Positions 26,295-35,529 are shown, counted from the first letter of the stretch. The stretch is 64,000 nucleotides of DNA from Planctomycetota bacterium (GCA_020638695.1 JACKIB010000018.1:41370-105369); one strand, 5' to 3'. A program made the numbers and translations. Notes: generated from the letters alone by a model not told the origin.

Positions 26295-27341
26295 TCAGCG
26301 CTGGTAGATCGGGACCAAGGAGTAGGGCAGCTGCAGGATGGTGAGCGCGATGGCGGTGCCGTAGGTCTGGCCCACGCCGTCGCCCATCCAACTGCCGTCC
26401 TTGCTCTGCGCGCGCATCAGCCAGTTCGACATCCGGCTGTAGTACTTGGCCCACCGCTTGTCCCCAGTCTGGTAGATCGCCTGCGCCATGTAGAGCTGCG
26501 CGTAGAAATGGTGCCCCTGACCGCTGCCGTTGACCGGTAGGGTGCGCTCGGCGTACTTCAACGCCTTGGCCGCGATCGGGTCGTCGTAGTTGCCGGCGTT
26601 GTACATCACCGCCACCGCGGCAGCGGTGATCGCCGGCCGCCCGGCCCCGCCACTGCGCAAGCTGTAGCGAATGCTGCCGTCGGAGTTGGCCGACTTGCGG
26701 ATGTAGTCCACCGCCCGCTGGATGGTCTTGATCGGCACCACGATGCCGGCATTGCGGCAGGCGCGCAGCGCTTGCATCTGCGTCACGGTGACGCTGCCCT
26801 CGTCGGCCCGCGATTCCGGGGTGTAGTACCAACCCCCGGCCGACGACTGCGAGCGGCAGATCACGTTCACCGCCTTGGTCAGCACGGTGTGCAGCTTCTT
26901 CTGCAGCTTGGAGTCGACCTCCATGCCGTACACCTGGGCGAGGAACATCGTCGAGAAGCCGTGCCCGTACATGCTCCGGCCTTCCTCCGCGGTAACCGTG
27001 ATCACCCCGTCCGGACCGGCCGCCTTGATCAGGAACTCGGTGGCCTTGCGAACCGAGCGCCAGTACTTGCCACGGGTCGGGGTGGACCCCGATCCGATCA
27101 GCGCCATACCGGCCAGCGCCGTCATCGCGGTCGGGTAGGCGCCGTAGCCCTGAGCTCGCCAAGCACCCTGGCGATCCTGCGTGCGGACCAGATAGTCGAG
27201 CCCACGCTTGATCGACGCTTCGATCTTGGCATCGACCCCCGGGGGGAACTTCCGGATCCCCTGCGCTGCCATGCCGGAGCACAACAGAGGAAGGGGTGCC
27301 AACGCCAGCAGGGACGGACGGAGTCGGTGGATCATGTTCAC
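26295..27341 (-). CDS. Secreted prenyltransferase/squalene-cyclase-fold protein
   Basis: 348 residues; the GTG at 27341 overlaps the upstream stop (GTGA), with an alternative ATG two codons on. Signal peptide (RPSLLALAPLPLLCSGMAAQG). The rest is alpha/alpha-toroid repeats with QDRQGAWRAQGYGAYPTAMTALAGMALIGSGSTP, SSAGGWYYTPESRADEGSVTVTQMQALRACRNAGI and SKDGSWMGDGVGQTYGTAIALTILQLP, the pattern of the planctomycete prenyltransferase/squalene oxidase repeat family. The DxDD motif of cyclases is not seen, so terpene cyclisation is unlikely. These proteins are commonly encoded beside BatA/VWA genes; their ligand is unknown. Confidence 0.85.
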   Translation of the reverse strand: MNMIHRLRPSLLALAPLPLLCSGMAAQGIRKFPPGVDAKIEASIKRGLDYLVRTQDRQGAWRAQGYGAYPTAMTALAGMALIGSGSTPTRGKYWRSVRKATEFLIKAAGPDGVITVTAEEGRSMYGHGFSTMFLAQVYGMEVDSKLQKKLHTVLTKAVNVICRSQSSAGGWYYTPESRADEGSVTVTQMQALRACRNAGIVVPIKTIQRAVDYIRKSANSDGSIRYSLRSGGAGRPAITAAAVAVMYNAGNYDDPIAAKALKYAERTLPVNGSGQGHHFYAQLYMAQAIYQTGDKRWAKYYSRMSNWLMRAQSKDGSWMGDGVGQTYGTAIALTILQLPYSLVPIYQR

Positions 27342-30073
27342 TTCTTGACGCCTCCAGTTTCGATGAACTCCTGCTCGCGCTCCGCCCCGATCGGGTCGTT
27401 CAGGGCGCGGAACACCTGCAGGCGGAGCAGGTGCAACCGCAACTCGAGGCGAGGCTCGTCGATCTTGGGGGCAACCTGGTCGAGGACGGCCAGCGCCGCC
27501 TCGCGGTTGCCCGCCTTGGCTTTACGCGTCGCCAGTTCGCCGGCGATGCTCAACGCACGGGTAGCGAAGCGGGACCGCGCGGCAGCATCCAGGTCCTTGC
27601 GCTCCAGCTCCGCACCCAACACCTGCAACGCGTCCTGCAGCTTCCCGGCGTGCAGGAGCACCCGAGCGCGTTCGGTCGGATTCCCCGCCCCGGCAGCGAT
27701 GCGGCTCAGGGCATCGGCAGTGCTGTAGAACTCGATGCCGCCCTCGTAGGCGACCGCCAGGTACGCGTCGTGGGCGAACAGGTTGGCCGGTCCGGGCAAC
27801 GGGCCCTTGCCGATCGAGAACTCCGGCAGCGCGAGGGTGCGGAACGTCGGCGGACCCTTGGCTTCCGCCGCGATGGCGTGCACCTGGCGGGCACCCGGCC
27901 GGCCCGGGATCAGCACGTAGCCGCGCGTCACGCAGCCTCGGCCGCGCCAGTCACCCTCGGTGCCGGGCACCGCGGCGAGCCAGTAGCGGACTCCGTTGCG
28001 CAGCCCGATGCACATCAGGTGGTTGTTGCCGACCATCACGAACAACAGGCTGCCGTTGTGCCCGACCACGTGCGTGAGCTTGTCGGGCAACACCGAGTGC
28101 ATCGACGACTGCGCCGCGTCGTGCATCCACAGAACCGCGCCGTTGGCGCTGTTCAGGCAGAGCAACACGGTGCCGTCGGCCGGCGCCAGGATGATGTGGT
28201 CGCCGGCCACGTAGAGGTCGCCCGGCGCAAAGCCGCGGAACCGCCCGACCGTGGCGACGAAGGCGTAGCCGCCCCACATGTTCGAGTTGCGGCGCGTCGA
28301 ACGGCGCGTCGCCTTGCCGCGCTGGGGGTGCACCCGCTCGTAGCGGCGCGACCAGGAGAGCTGGCCGGTGTTCGCATCGACCGCCCCGAGGACGCCGGCA
28401 TTGGTCAGGCAGTACGCGACACCCGAGCTGACCACCACCTGCGGCGAGGGCGCCCGTGCGAAGTCGGTCCCCCCCGAGTGCAGGTAGGTCCGGTAGACCT
28501 CCACGCCGTCCGCGGCGCGCAGGCACAGGATCCCGTAGATTCCCGCGTCGAGGAACGGCAGCAGCAGGTTGTTGCGGTGCACCGTCGGAGTGGCGAGGAA
28601 CGTGATCGACCGCTTCTTGTTGGCCGTATCGGTGCTCAGCCACCTCCAGACCTGCTTGCCGGTCCGTTCCTCGTACGCCACCAGGGTGTTCTGGTGGAGC
28701 GCGTTGAAGCTGCTGGTCGAGGTCGAGCCGTTGTAGCCCTCGATCACGAAGTACCGCGCTCCGTCGCTGGCGACCCGCGTGTCGAACCAGTCGTACGCCG
28801 GGATCCGCGCGCGGGGCACCGTGTCGCTGCTCGGCTGTCGCATCCGCGCCAACTCGCCCTCGCCCAGCGCCATGAGCTGCCGGCCGGACATCGGGTCGTG
28901 GATCACGGGGCGGAAGTGGTCGAGGAAGGTCACCGCGCCTTCGTGGAACGACACGGTTGTGCCCGGCATCTGCTCGCGGTGCGAGGGGAACTGCGTTCCG
29001 TGGACCCGCTTGCGCACTCGGCTCGAGTAGTAGCGCGTGCCGCTCTGGCGCGATTTCTGCGACTTGTAGGGGTTCATCTCGGTGAACCGGAATTCCCACA
29101 GTGCTCGCAGCTGGTCCGTTCGCAGCAGATCGAGTGCCAGCGCCGGGGCCCGCCGCTCGACCTTTGCCACCGCGCGGTCGTCGAACAGCTCGGACGCGCC
29201 GAGGTCCTTGACCGTGTAGAGCTCGCCCATCAAACGCACCGAGGCCTCCGGGAACAGCTTGCCGGTCTGCGTGATGTGCTCCTTCGCGAGGTCGGACTCG
29301 CCGAGCTGTTGGTAGCAGATCGCCGCCTTCACCCGCAGCTCGAGGTCGCGCAGTCCGGCCTCGCGGCGGGCCGGCTCGGGGTAGACCTCGAGCAGGTTGT
29401 CGAGCGTCTGCAGCGCGGCGCGGAACCGTCCGGAATCCATCAGCAGGTCGACGGCCGCGGCCATGGCCCGGGCCGCGCTCAGCGTCGTGAAGTAGTTGCT
29501 GTACACCGCCTCCAGCGCCGCGAGGTCACCCTTGGCGGTCGCCTCGGCCAGCGCCACCTCGGCCTGGTTCTCGTAGCGAACCCGGTACAAGCCGATGCCC
29601 TCGGGAGGCATCGAGGCGAGCAGCTCGTGGCACAACCGCGCCACCGGGCGGTAGATCCGCTCGTCGCTGCTGAACACCGAGTACTTCGGGTTCTCCTCGT
29701 CGATCGGCAGCTCTTCCTTGGGCAGCTCGGGCTTCTTGGGGCGTCCGGAGCGCTTGGCCTTGGCGGCGGCCTTGGCCTTCTCCTCTTCCTCCTTCTTCTT
29801 GCGCGCCTCTTCCTCCGGGTCGGCGAACTCGCCGGTGCGCCCCTCCACCACGCTTTGCAGCACCTCGATCGCCCCGGCGTAGTCGCGACGCTCGAGGAAG
29901 CGCCGAGCTCGCCGCAGGAAGCGGTCGAGACTCGTGCTCTCGAACATCTCGACCTTGGCTCCCGGGTCGGGAATCGTGCCGGGTAGATCGACTGGCGCCC
30001 GTTCCTTCTGGGCGGCGATGCTCGACGCGCCCAGCAGCACGACGAGAGACAGGGGCAACTTCCGCAGGCTCAC
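27338..30073 (-). CDS. Secreted TPR plus PQQ-like beta-propeller protein
   Basis: 911 residues. The GTG at 30073 precedes a signal peptide (LPLSLVVLLGASSIAAQ). Residues about 30-330 are helical with a Lys/Glu-rich segment (EEEARKKKEEEEKAKAAAKAK) and TPR-like repeats. Residues about 400-780 are a PQQ-like propeller, e.g. LVAYEERTGKQVWRWLS, LGAVDANTGQLSWSRRYERVHP and LLCLNSANGAVLWMHDA. A short helical tail closes it. No dehydrogenase catalytic residues, so probably a scaffold like BamB rather than a quinoprotein enzyme. First gene of the cluster, coupled to the next by a 4-bp overlap. Confidence 0.85.
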   Translation of the reverse strand: MSLRKLPLSLVVLLGASSIAAQKERAPVDLPGTIPDPGAKVEMFESTSLDRFLRRARRFLERRDYAGAIEVLQSVVEGRTGEFADPEEEARKKKEEEEKAKAAAKAKRSGRPKKPELPKEELPIDEENPKYSVFSSDERIYRPVARLCHELLASMPPEGIGLYRVRYENQAEVALAEATAKGDLAALEAVYSNYFTTLSAARAMAAAVDLLMDSGRFRAALQTLDNLLEVYPEPARREAGLRDLELRVKAAICYQQLGESDLAKEHITQTGKLFPEASVRLMGELYTVKDLGASELFDDRAVAKVERRAPALALDLLRTDQLRALWEFRFTEMNPYKSQKSRQSGTRYYSSRVRKRVHGTQFPSHREQMPGTTVSFHEGAVTFLDHFRPVIHDPMSGRQLMALGEGELARMRQPSSDTVPRARIPAYDWFDTRVASDGARYFVIEGYNGSTSTSSFNALHQNTLVAYEERTGKQVWRWLSTDTANKKRSITFLATPTVHRNNLLLPFLDAGIYGILCLRAADGVEVYRTYLHSGGTDFARAPSPQVVVSSGVAYCLTNAGVLGAVDANTGQLSWSRRYERVHPQRGKATRRSTRRNSNMWGGYAFVATVGRFRGFAPGDLYVAGDHIILAPADGTVLLCLNSANGAVLWMHDAAQSSMHSVLPDKLTHVVGHNGSLLFVMVGNNHLMCIGLRNGVRYWLAAVPGTEGDWRGRGCVTRGYVLIPGRPGARQVHAIAAEAKGPPTFRTLALPEFSIGKGPLPGPANLFAHDAYLAVAYEGGIEFYSTADALSRIAAGAGNPTERARVLLHAGKLQDALQVLGAELERKDLDAAARSRFATRALSIAGELATRKAKAGNREAALAVLDQVAPKIDEPRLELRLHLLRLQVFRALNDPIGAEREQEFIETGGVKK

Positions 30074-30238
30074 TGGTCGGTGGGATCCGTGGTCGGGGAG
30101 ACCAACGCCGGAGGGGTCGGGAGGATCAGACGCAAATCTACGTCTTACCTTCCCAACCAGCGAGCCCCTGGTCCGTTTATGTTGGGTCACTCACGCCTAG
30201 ACCCCGGAACGGGGGAGAGACTCCGCCCGGCGACCATC
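30074..30238. promoter_or_regulatory. Divergent promoter region of the envelope cluster
   Basis: 165 bp between the divergent starts at 30073 and 30239. It has a relatively AT-richer patch (GCAAATCTACGTCTTACC and GTCCGTTTATGTTGGGTC, about 30131-30187) in otherwise GC-rich DNA. Promoters for both directions must lie here or inside the first codons, but no convincing -35/-10 pair or operator palindrome could be assigned by eye. Confidence 0.4.
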
Positions 30239-32764
30239 ATGACCACAAAACTTTCCTGCCTCTGCAGCAGCGCGGAAGCGCGCTGCACGGGCTGCGGTGC
30301 TTTTCGGTGCGCGAAGGTTCAACGGCAGGCACTCGGCCGCGCGCGCGTCGCGACCGCGGGGAGCCTGATTCCGGTCCTCACTGCGCTCCTGGTGTGGACC
30401 GCGCAGCCCGCTGCAGCGCAAGCCACCGAGAAGGCCGACCCACCACCCGCCAAGCAGGGGGAGTCGACCCCCAAGCCCGGGCCAGCGAAAGAGCAGCCCA
30501 AGCAGGACAAGCCGGACGACTCCCCAACCACGGCAAAACCCAGTGATTGGGGCGCCGAGGAACTCGACCGCCACCTGAAGGGGTTCAAGGACGGCGACAC
30601 GCTCACCTACCTGCAGACGCTGCGGACCCTGGTCGAGAAGCAGAAGCTGGCCGCGACCGCGATCTACAATCGGATCCACGGCAACCACGCCGAGTACTTG
30701 CTTCGCGTCGAAAAGCTGCTCGACGAGCTGACCGACGAGCGCTGGGAAGTGCGCGAACGTGCCGAGAAGGACCTGATCAGCATCGGGGCGAAAGCCCGGC
30801 TGCTGATCCAACAGCACGCCAAGTCGGCGCCGACCATCGAGGAGCGGATCCGCGCCGCACGCGCGGTGACGGCCATCGACCTCGCCGGCGACGACAAGGA
30901 GAAGCTCGAGCGGATGTACTTGCGCGGCCTCGCGCACACCGCGCTCTACCTCGACGGTTCACCCAAGTTGGTCAAGGCGCTGGCTTCCGCGCTGCAGCAC
31001 ACCGATCCGCTGGTGGTCGACCACTGCATTCGCGCACTCGGCCGCCACGGCGGCGACGACGAGGCCAAACGACTGATCAAGTTCCTCACCACGGAGGGCA
31101 CGTCCCACGGCGACACAGTGCGCGCCGCACTCGCGGTGATGGGCGGCACGGTCGGCCGCGACTACGTGGTGGAGCAGCTGCGCACCGGCAAGATCCAAGA
31201 GACCGAGGCGGTCCTGCTGTGCCGCGCGCTGCGCGAGCGCAAGGACGGCGAAGAGGTGGCGAGCAAGCTGACCGCGGCCCCGAACGCGGCGGTCGCGACC
31301 GCTGCGCGAACGCGGTGGGAATCGTCGAGCGACGCCCCGCGAACCGTGCGCATCGCGCTCCCCGACCAGACCACCGTCGAGGGGAAGTTCGCCGGCTACC
31401 TGGGCGACACGCTCCGCATCGCGCAGCCGGTGGTCGTCAAGGGCAAGAACAAGACGCCGATCTCGATGCCGGAACTGCGCTTCCCGCTCAACCGCTGCGA
31501 TGGCATCAAGTTCGTCGAGGCCAAGCCCGCAGCCAAGGTGGAGCGCTGTCGGATGTTCTTGGTGCAGGGCACCCTGGTCACCGGTGAACTGCGCACGGTC
31601 ACGCCGAACAAGGTGGTGCTCGGCACCGACACGTTCGGTGACATGCAGATCGACCGCGCCCAAGTTCAAGGCCTGGCGATCGACCCCAAGCTCGACCGCC
31701 TGCTCGGCGCATCCAACAAGGCCGACAAGGTGCGGCTGAAGTCCAACAAGTTCCTGGTCGGCAAGATCCTCACCCTCGAGGAGCAGGGTCTAGGGTTCGA
31801 GGACGAGGCGGGCAAGCGCCAGACGATCCCGCTCAAGGACATCGCCGGAATGCTGTTCAAGCGCCCCCTGACGGCCAACGTCGACTCGCGGACCTACACC
31901 CGGGTGATGCTGGGGAACGGCGACCGAGTGCTGGGACACGTCTCGGCGATCGACGGCGGGCACCTCAGCGTGGTCGCTCCCGGCGTCGGCTCGACCACGG
32001 TGCCGATCGCCAAGGTGGTGGAGATGGAGTTCGGCATGGGCGGAGGCGCGATGTGGGGCTTCACCCTGGTCGCCGACTACTCCGACAACCGCATCATCGA
32101 GTTCGACGACCAGGGCCGCGAGGTGTTCACCATCGAGGAGATCTTCGGGGTGTGGGACGTCGAGTGCCTCGACAACGGCAACCTGTTGATCACCGAATTC
32201 TCGGTGAACCGGGTCTCCGAAGTCACGCGTGAGAACAAGGTCGTCTGGCAGTTCGACGACCTCAAGAACCCGTACGACGCGGACCGACTGCCGAACGGCA
32301 ACACGCTGATCGCCGACACCTTCGGCCGCCGGGTGATCGAGGTCGACCCCAAGGGGAAGATCGTCTGGAAGTACGACAAGGACATCCACCCGTACGACGT
32401 CGATCGGCTGCCCAACGGCAACACCTTGATCGCCGACACGCTGCAAGACCGGGTGATCGAGGTCGACCCCAAGGGCAAGATCGTGTGGCAGATCACCAAC
32501 GTTCCGAACGTGCACGACGCCGACCGGCTACCCAACGGCAACACGCTGCTGACCATCCGGATGCTCAACGAAGTCCGCGAGGTCGACCCGACCGGCAAGA
32601 CCGTGTTCGTGCTGAAGGACCTGAGCTCGCCGAGCGACGCGGACCGGCTGCCCAACGGCAACACGCTGGTCGCAGAGAACGGGTTCGTCCGCGAGTTCGA
32701 CCGGCACGGCAAGGAAGTGTGGCGCAAGGCCGTGACCTGGGCGGTGGAGGTCAACCGCTACTGA
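30239..32764 (+). CDS. Secreted HEAT-repeat and beta-propeller protein
   Basis: 841 residues from an ATG with a long N-terminal region; a later start is possible, as the hydrophobic signal-like segment (GSLIPVLTALLVWTAQPAAAQA) begins near residue 41. A Pro/Lys linker is followed by HEAT-like helices (VEKLLDELTDERWEVRERAEKDLISIGAKA; VDHCIRALGRHGGDDEAKRLI), then two beta-rich modules, then five exact 40-residue propeller blades with DADRLPNGNTLIADT and VIEVDPKGKIVW. The blades recall arylsulfotransferase/NHL propellers. Divergent from the envelope cluster and probably functionally linked to it. Confidence 0.8.
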   Translation: MTTKLSCLCSSAEARCTGCGAFRCAKVQRQALGRARVATAGSLIPVLTALLVWTAQPAAAQATEKADPPPAKQGESTPKPGPAKEQPKQDKPDDSPTTAKPSDWGAEELDRHLKGFKDGDTLTYLQTLRTLVEKQKLAATAIYNRIHGNHAEYLLRVEKLLDELTDERWEVRERAEKDLISIGAKARLLIQQHAKSAPTIEERIRAARAVTAIDLAGDDKEKLERMYLRGLAHTALYLDGSPKLVKALASALQHTDPLVVDHCIRALGRHGGDDEAKRLIKFLTTEGTSHGDTVRAALAVMGGTVGRDYVVEQLRTGKIQETEAVLLCRALRERKDGEEVASKLTAAPNAAVATAARTRWESSSDAPRTVRIALPDQTTVEGKFAGYLGDTLRIAQPVVVKGKNKTPISMPELRFPLNRCDGIKFVEAKPAAKVERCRMFLVQGTLVTGELRTVTPNKVVLGTDTFGDMQIDRAQVQGLAIDPKLDRLLGASNKADKVRLKSNKFLVGKILTLEEQGLGFEDEAGKRQTIPLKDIAGMLFKRPLTANVDSRTYTRVMLGNGDRVLGHVSAIDGGHLSVVAPGVGSTTVPIAKVVEMEFGMGGGAMWGFTLVADYSDNRIIEFDDQGREVFTIEEIFGVWDVECLDNGNLLITEFSVNRVSEVTRENKVVWQFDDLKNPYDADRLPNGNTLIADTFGRRVIEVDPKGKIVWKYDKDIHPYDVDRLPNGNTLIADTLQDRVIEVDPKGKIVWQITNVPNVHDADRLPNGNTLLTIRMLNEVREVDPTGKTVFVLKDLSSPSDADRLPNGNTLVAENGFVREFDRHGKEVWRKAVTWAVEVNRY
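32153..32752 (+). repeat. Five 120-bp tandem repeats encoding propeller blades
   Basis: Units start at 32153, 32273, 32393, 32513 and 32633, all exactly 120 bp, each encoding a 40-residue blade. Units 2 and 3 are closest to each other at DNA level; unit 1 is the most diverged and unit 5 is slightly shortened in sequence before the stop. Recent duplication or gene conversion is likely. Confidence 0.9.
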
Positions 32765-32799
32765 GGCGCGCCGCCCGCTCCGCGGGCGCCGCACCTCAG
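32761..32799 (+). terminator. Hairpin overlapping the propeller gene stop
   Basis: CTGAGG pairs with CCTCAG as an outer stem and CGCCCGC with GCGGGCG as an inner stem around a TCC loop. The outer stem includes the UGA stop codon. No T-run follows. Confidence 0.5.
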
Positions 32800-32852
32800 G
32801 TGTCTTCGGGAAGCCCCGATTCGCGGCGCGCGGGGATCGAGGAAGTCAGGCT
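32791..32852. repeat. Repeat D, copy 1
   Basis: Contains ACCTCAGGTG, then AAGCCCCGATTCGCGGCGCG and GGGATCGAGGAAGTCAG. A second imperfect copy lies about 195 bp downstream at 32986-33042, where it runs into the end of the AlgJ-like gene. A further ACCTCAGGTG occurs near 32926. Perfect short hairpin CCCCG-CTA-CGGGG follows at 32859-32871. Confidence 0.65.
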
Positions 32853-32928
32853 CGTCGACCCCGCTACGGGGCTTCATGCGACCGACTGGCGAGTCGACGA
32901 ATGCCGAACACCTCCGACGCCGCGCACC

Positions 32929-34107
32929 TCAGGTGCTACCAGCCGTCGAGCCGGCGTAGACGCTACCACGACTTCCCACCCGCACGATCAGGTGTGGAAG
33001 CCCTGATTCGCGGCGCGCGGGGGATCGAGAAGTCAGCAGTCGCCCGCCGCGGATGGCATCGAGCACGTGAAGCAGACCACGCACCATTCCGCCGCCGGGG
33101 ATCGCACCGGTGCAGTCCACCGATCGCACCAGCTGGTGCGGGAGGGAGCGGTGCAGGCCGCCCGCCGAGAAGCTGGTCCCCGCGAGCGCGACCACTGCCT
33201 CGGGGTTGGGGTCGAGGTAGCTCCTGCCGTCGCCATGCTGGAAGCCCATGTGCTGCTTGGGCACCAGCAAGGAGTTCGCCAAGCTGCTCGCCGGGCGGAT
33301 TCCCAACATCTCGACGAGGTTCGGTAGCTCGGCGTTCTCCAGCCACACGAGATTCTGGAAATCGCGCACCGGGCCGGCCCGCTGCAACCAACCGAGGCGG
33401 AGCAGGCGCTGGCGCACCAACTCACCGGCCAGCCACGCCGCGGGCATCGCCCAGTGGGTATCGCGCCGGTAGTACAACAACTCGCCGGGGCACTCGTGCT
33501 TGTAGGCGAGGAACGGTTCGAGCAACGTCATGCACTCGAACCCCAGGTCGCGCAACTCGGCCGCGATCCGCACGCACCGATCGACGCGCTCGGCGGGCAG
33601 GCGGCCGGCGGGGAGGAACTCCGGGTAGACGCTCGCCTTGTCGGGCACCAACACCACGAGCAACGACAAGCCGAGCCGATCGACTTCGTCGCGCAGCCCG
33701 CGCAGCCCAGCCTGCCGCACCGCCGTGCGCTGCGCCATGTTCGGGTTCTCGGTGACGGTTTCCCGCAGGTACATCCAACCCTGTCGCCCGAGCACCACGC
33801 GTTCACCGTCGAGCAGACCGGCCCGGTACAGCGACTCGTTCAGCCAGCCGCGCAGCGCGACCGTCAGCGGAGACGACTCCTTGAGGTGCGTGTCCCAGCG
33901 GTCCATGAACTCTCCGCTGCGGAACGCCTCGACCCCGCCGTCCGACCAACTCGGCGCTGACACCGACGCCAGGGTCCGCATCGGCGCACAGGTGAAGTAC
34001 AGCACCGGCGCCGCCGCGAGCAGCACGACGAACAGCACCGCCACCGCGCGTTGGTGCGCGCGGCACAGGCGGTCGGTCGCGGGTGCTGGCTCGAACAGGT
34101 CGCTCAA
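32929..34107 (-). CDS. AlgJ/AlgX-like SGNH O-acetyltransferase, altered C-terminus
   Basis: 392 residues from a TTG four bases after the MBOAT stop. One transmembrane helix (VAVLFVVLLAAAPVLYF) tethers a periplasmic SGNH-like domain. VVLGRQGWMYL is the family entry motif; the catalytic Asp-His are D216 and H218 (RRDTHW) and the nucleophile Ser is in GTSFS (311-314). It would transfer acetyl groups delivered by the MBOAT partner onto an exported polysaccharide. After AIRGGR (about 356) the usual VVxWExPER ending is absent; residues 357-392 are encoded by repeat D sequence, so the end appears replaced. Confidence 0.8.
   Translation of the reverse strand: MSDLFEPAPATDRLCRAHQRAVAVLFVVLLAAAPVLYFTCAPMRTLASVSAPSWSDGGVEAFRSGEFMDRWDTHLKESSPLTVALRGWLNESLYRAGLLDGERVVLGRQGWMYLRETVTENPNMAQRTAVRQAGLRGLRDEVDRLGLSLLVVLVPDKASVYPEFLPAGRLPAERVDRCVRIAAELRDLGFECMTLLEPFLAYKHECPGELLYYRRDTHWAMPAAWLAGELVRQRLLRLGWLQRAGPVRDFQNLVWLENAELPNLVEMLGIRPASSLANSLLVPKQHMGFQHGDGRSYLDPNPEAVVALAGTSFSAGGLHRSLPHQLVRSVDCTGAIPGGGMVRGLLHVLDAIRGGRLLTSRSPARRESGLPHLIVRVGSRGSVYAGSTAGST
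32986..33042. repeat. Repeat D, copy 2 (inside the AlgJ-like gene end)
   Basis: Matches copy 1 through TCAGGTGT, GGAAGCCCTGATTCGCGGCG and GGGATCGAGAAGTCAG. It encodes about residues 357-374 of the AlgJ-like protein and lies at the point where family similarity is lost. Confidence 0.65.
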
Positions 34108-34111
34108 CGGA

Positions 34112-35518
34112 TCAGAACTGGAAGTAGATGAACGGCGCGTGGCCTCGACTCAGGGACTGGGCCAGGGCGAGCACGAACAGCGCGTTGATGCCGAGCATCG
34201 TCGTGACCCGGTAGCGCCGCACGATGTCCCACGACTGCGGGGCGGCGAACGCGATCACCAGCCCGGTCACCAGCGCCGTGTACGCGATCTCGTTCGAGCG
34301 CGTGGCCACCAACCAATCGCCGCTTCCCGCGGCACCGAACATCCCCGCGTACACAGTGCCCAGGCTCGCCATCGATTCGGCGCGAAAGATCGTCAGACCG
34401 ATCAACCAGATCACGAAGGTGATCGCGATCCGCAGCGGTCGCGGCCAACTCGCGTACACCGGCTGCCGACCGGTCAACCGCTCGAACGCCAACAACAGGC
34501 CGTTGTAGGCCCCCCACAGCACCTTGGTCCACAGCGCCCCGTGCCACAGACCGCCGAGCAGCATGGTCAGGAACAGGTTGACGTAGGTGCGCAGTTCACC
34601 GCGCCGATTGCCACCCAACGGGACGTACAGGTAGTCGCGCAACCACGCGGACAGGCTCACGTGCCAACGTTGCCACGTCTCGGTGACGCTGCACGACTTG
34701 TACGGCGAATCGAAGTTCTTGGGGAAACGGAACGCCAGCATCGAGCCGAGCCCGATCGCCATGTCGGAGTAGCCGGAGAAGTCGAAGTAGATCTGCACCG
34801 AGTAGGCCAGGATGCCGGTCCAGGCTTCCACCGCCCCCGGAGCCCCGAGGTGCTCGGGTTGGGTGGTGGCGAACACTCGATCGGCGAGGAACACCGCGTT
34901 GTCGGCGACCAGCACCTTCTTGACGAACCCGACCATGAACAGCTGCGTTCCGGTGGCGAACCCCGCCAGCGTGTGCACGCGGTGCCGCAGTTGCTCGGCG
35001 ACATCCCGGTAGCGCACGATCGGGCCGGCGACCAGCTGCGGGAACATCGACACGAAGCACGCCAGGTCGAGGAACGAACGGACCGGCGGTACGCGACCGC
35101 GGTAGACGTCGATCGTGTAGCTCAGCGACTGGAAGGTGTAGAACGAGATGCCGACTGGCAGCAGCACGTCGGTCCAGCTCCAGCGGTCTACCTGCCCGCA
35201 CAGGATCGCCGCAGTGTCGACCAGCAGGTTGGCGTACTTGAAGTAGCCGAGCAGCCCCAGGTTGCTCGACACCGACACCAACAGCAGCAGTTTGCGGCGG
35301 CGCGGGTTCCCCTCGAGACCGCCCATCGCCCGCGACACCACGAAGTCGACGAGCGTGCTCACCAGCAGCAGGATCACCCATTCCGGCCGTTTCCAACCGT
35401 AGAACGCGTAGCTGGCCAGCGTCAGCAACAGGTTCTTCAGCGGCAACGGCAGCAGCGCATAGACCGCGAAGAACGCCGGCAAGAACCAGAACAGGAAGGT
35501 GAAGTCGGTGAACAGCAC
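34112..35518 (-). CDS. MBOAT-family membrane O-acyltransferase (AlgI type)
   Basis: 468 residues with about ten transmembrane helices. The start GTG gives LFTDFTFLFWFLPAFFAVYALLP, the normal AlgI N-terminus. Family landmarks are LPVGISFYTFQSLSYTIDVYRG, FDFSGYSDMAIGLGSMLAFRFPKNFDSPYKS, TETWQRWHVSLSAWLRDYLYVPLGGN and LLGGLWHGA with the conserved catalytic His of LWHG. It shuttles acetyl groups across the membrane to the AlgJ-like enzyme encoded 4 bp downstream. A family C element lies 12 bp upstream of the start, so the native promoter and ribosome-binding site may have been displaced. Confidence 0.92.
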   Translation of the reverse strand: MLFTDFTFLFWFLPAFFAVYALLPLPLKNLLLTLASYAFYGWKRPEWVILLLVSTLVDFVVSRAMGGLEGNPRRRKLLLLVSVSSNLGLLGYFKYANLLVDTAAILCGQVDRWSWTDVLLPVGISFYTFQSLSYTIDVYRGRVPPVRSFLDLACFVSMFPQLVAGPIVRYRDVAEQLRHRVHTLAGFATGTQLFMVGFVKKVLVADNAVFLADRVFATTQPEHLGAPGAVEAWTGILAYSVQIYFDFSGYSDMAIGLGSMLAFRFPKNFDSPYKSCSVTETWQRWHVSLSAWLRDYLYVPLGGNRRGELRTYVNLFLTMLLGGLWHGALWTKVLWGAYNGLLLAFERLTGRQPVYASWPRPLRIAITFVIWLIGLTIFRAESMASLGTVYAGMFGAAGSGDWLVATRSNEIAYTALVTGLVIAFAAPQSWDIVRRYRVTTMLGINALFVLALAQSLSRGHAPFIYFQF

Positions 35519-35529
35519 CCACCAAGAGC

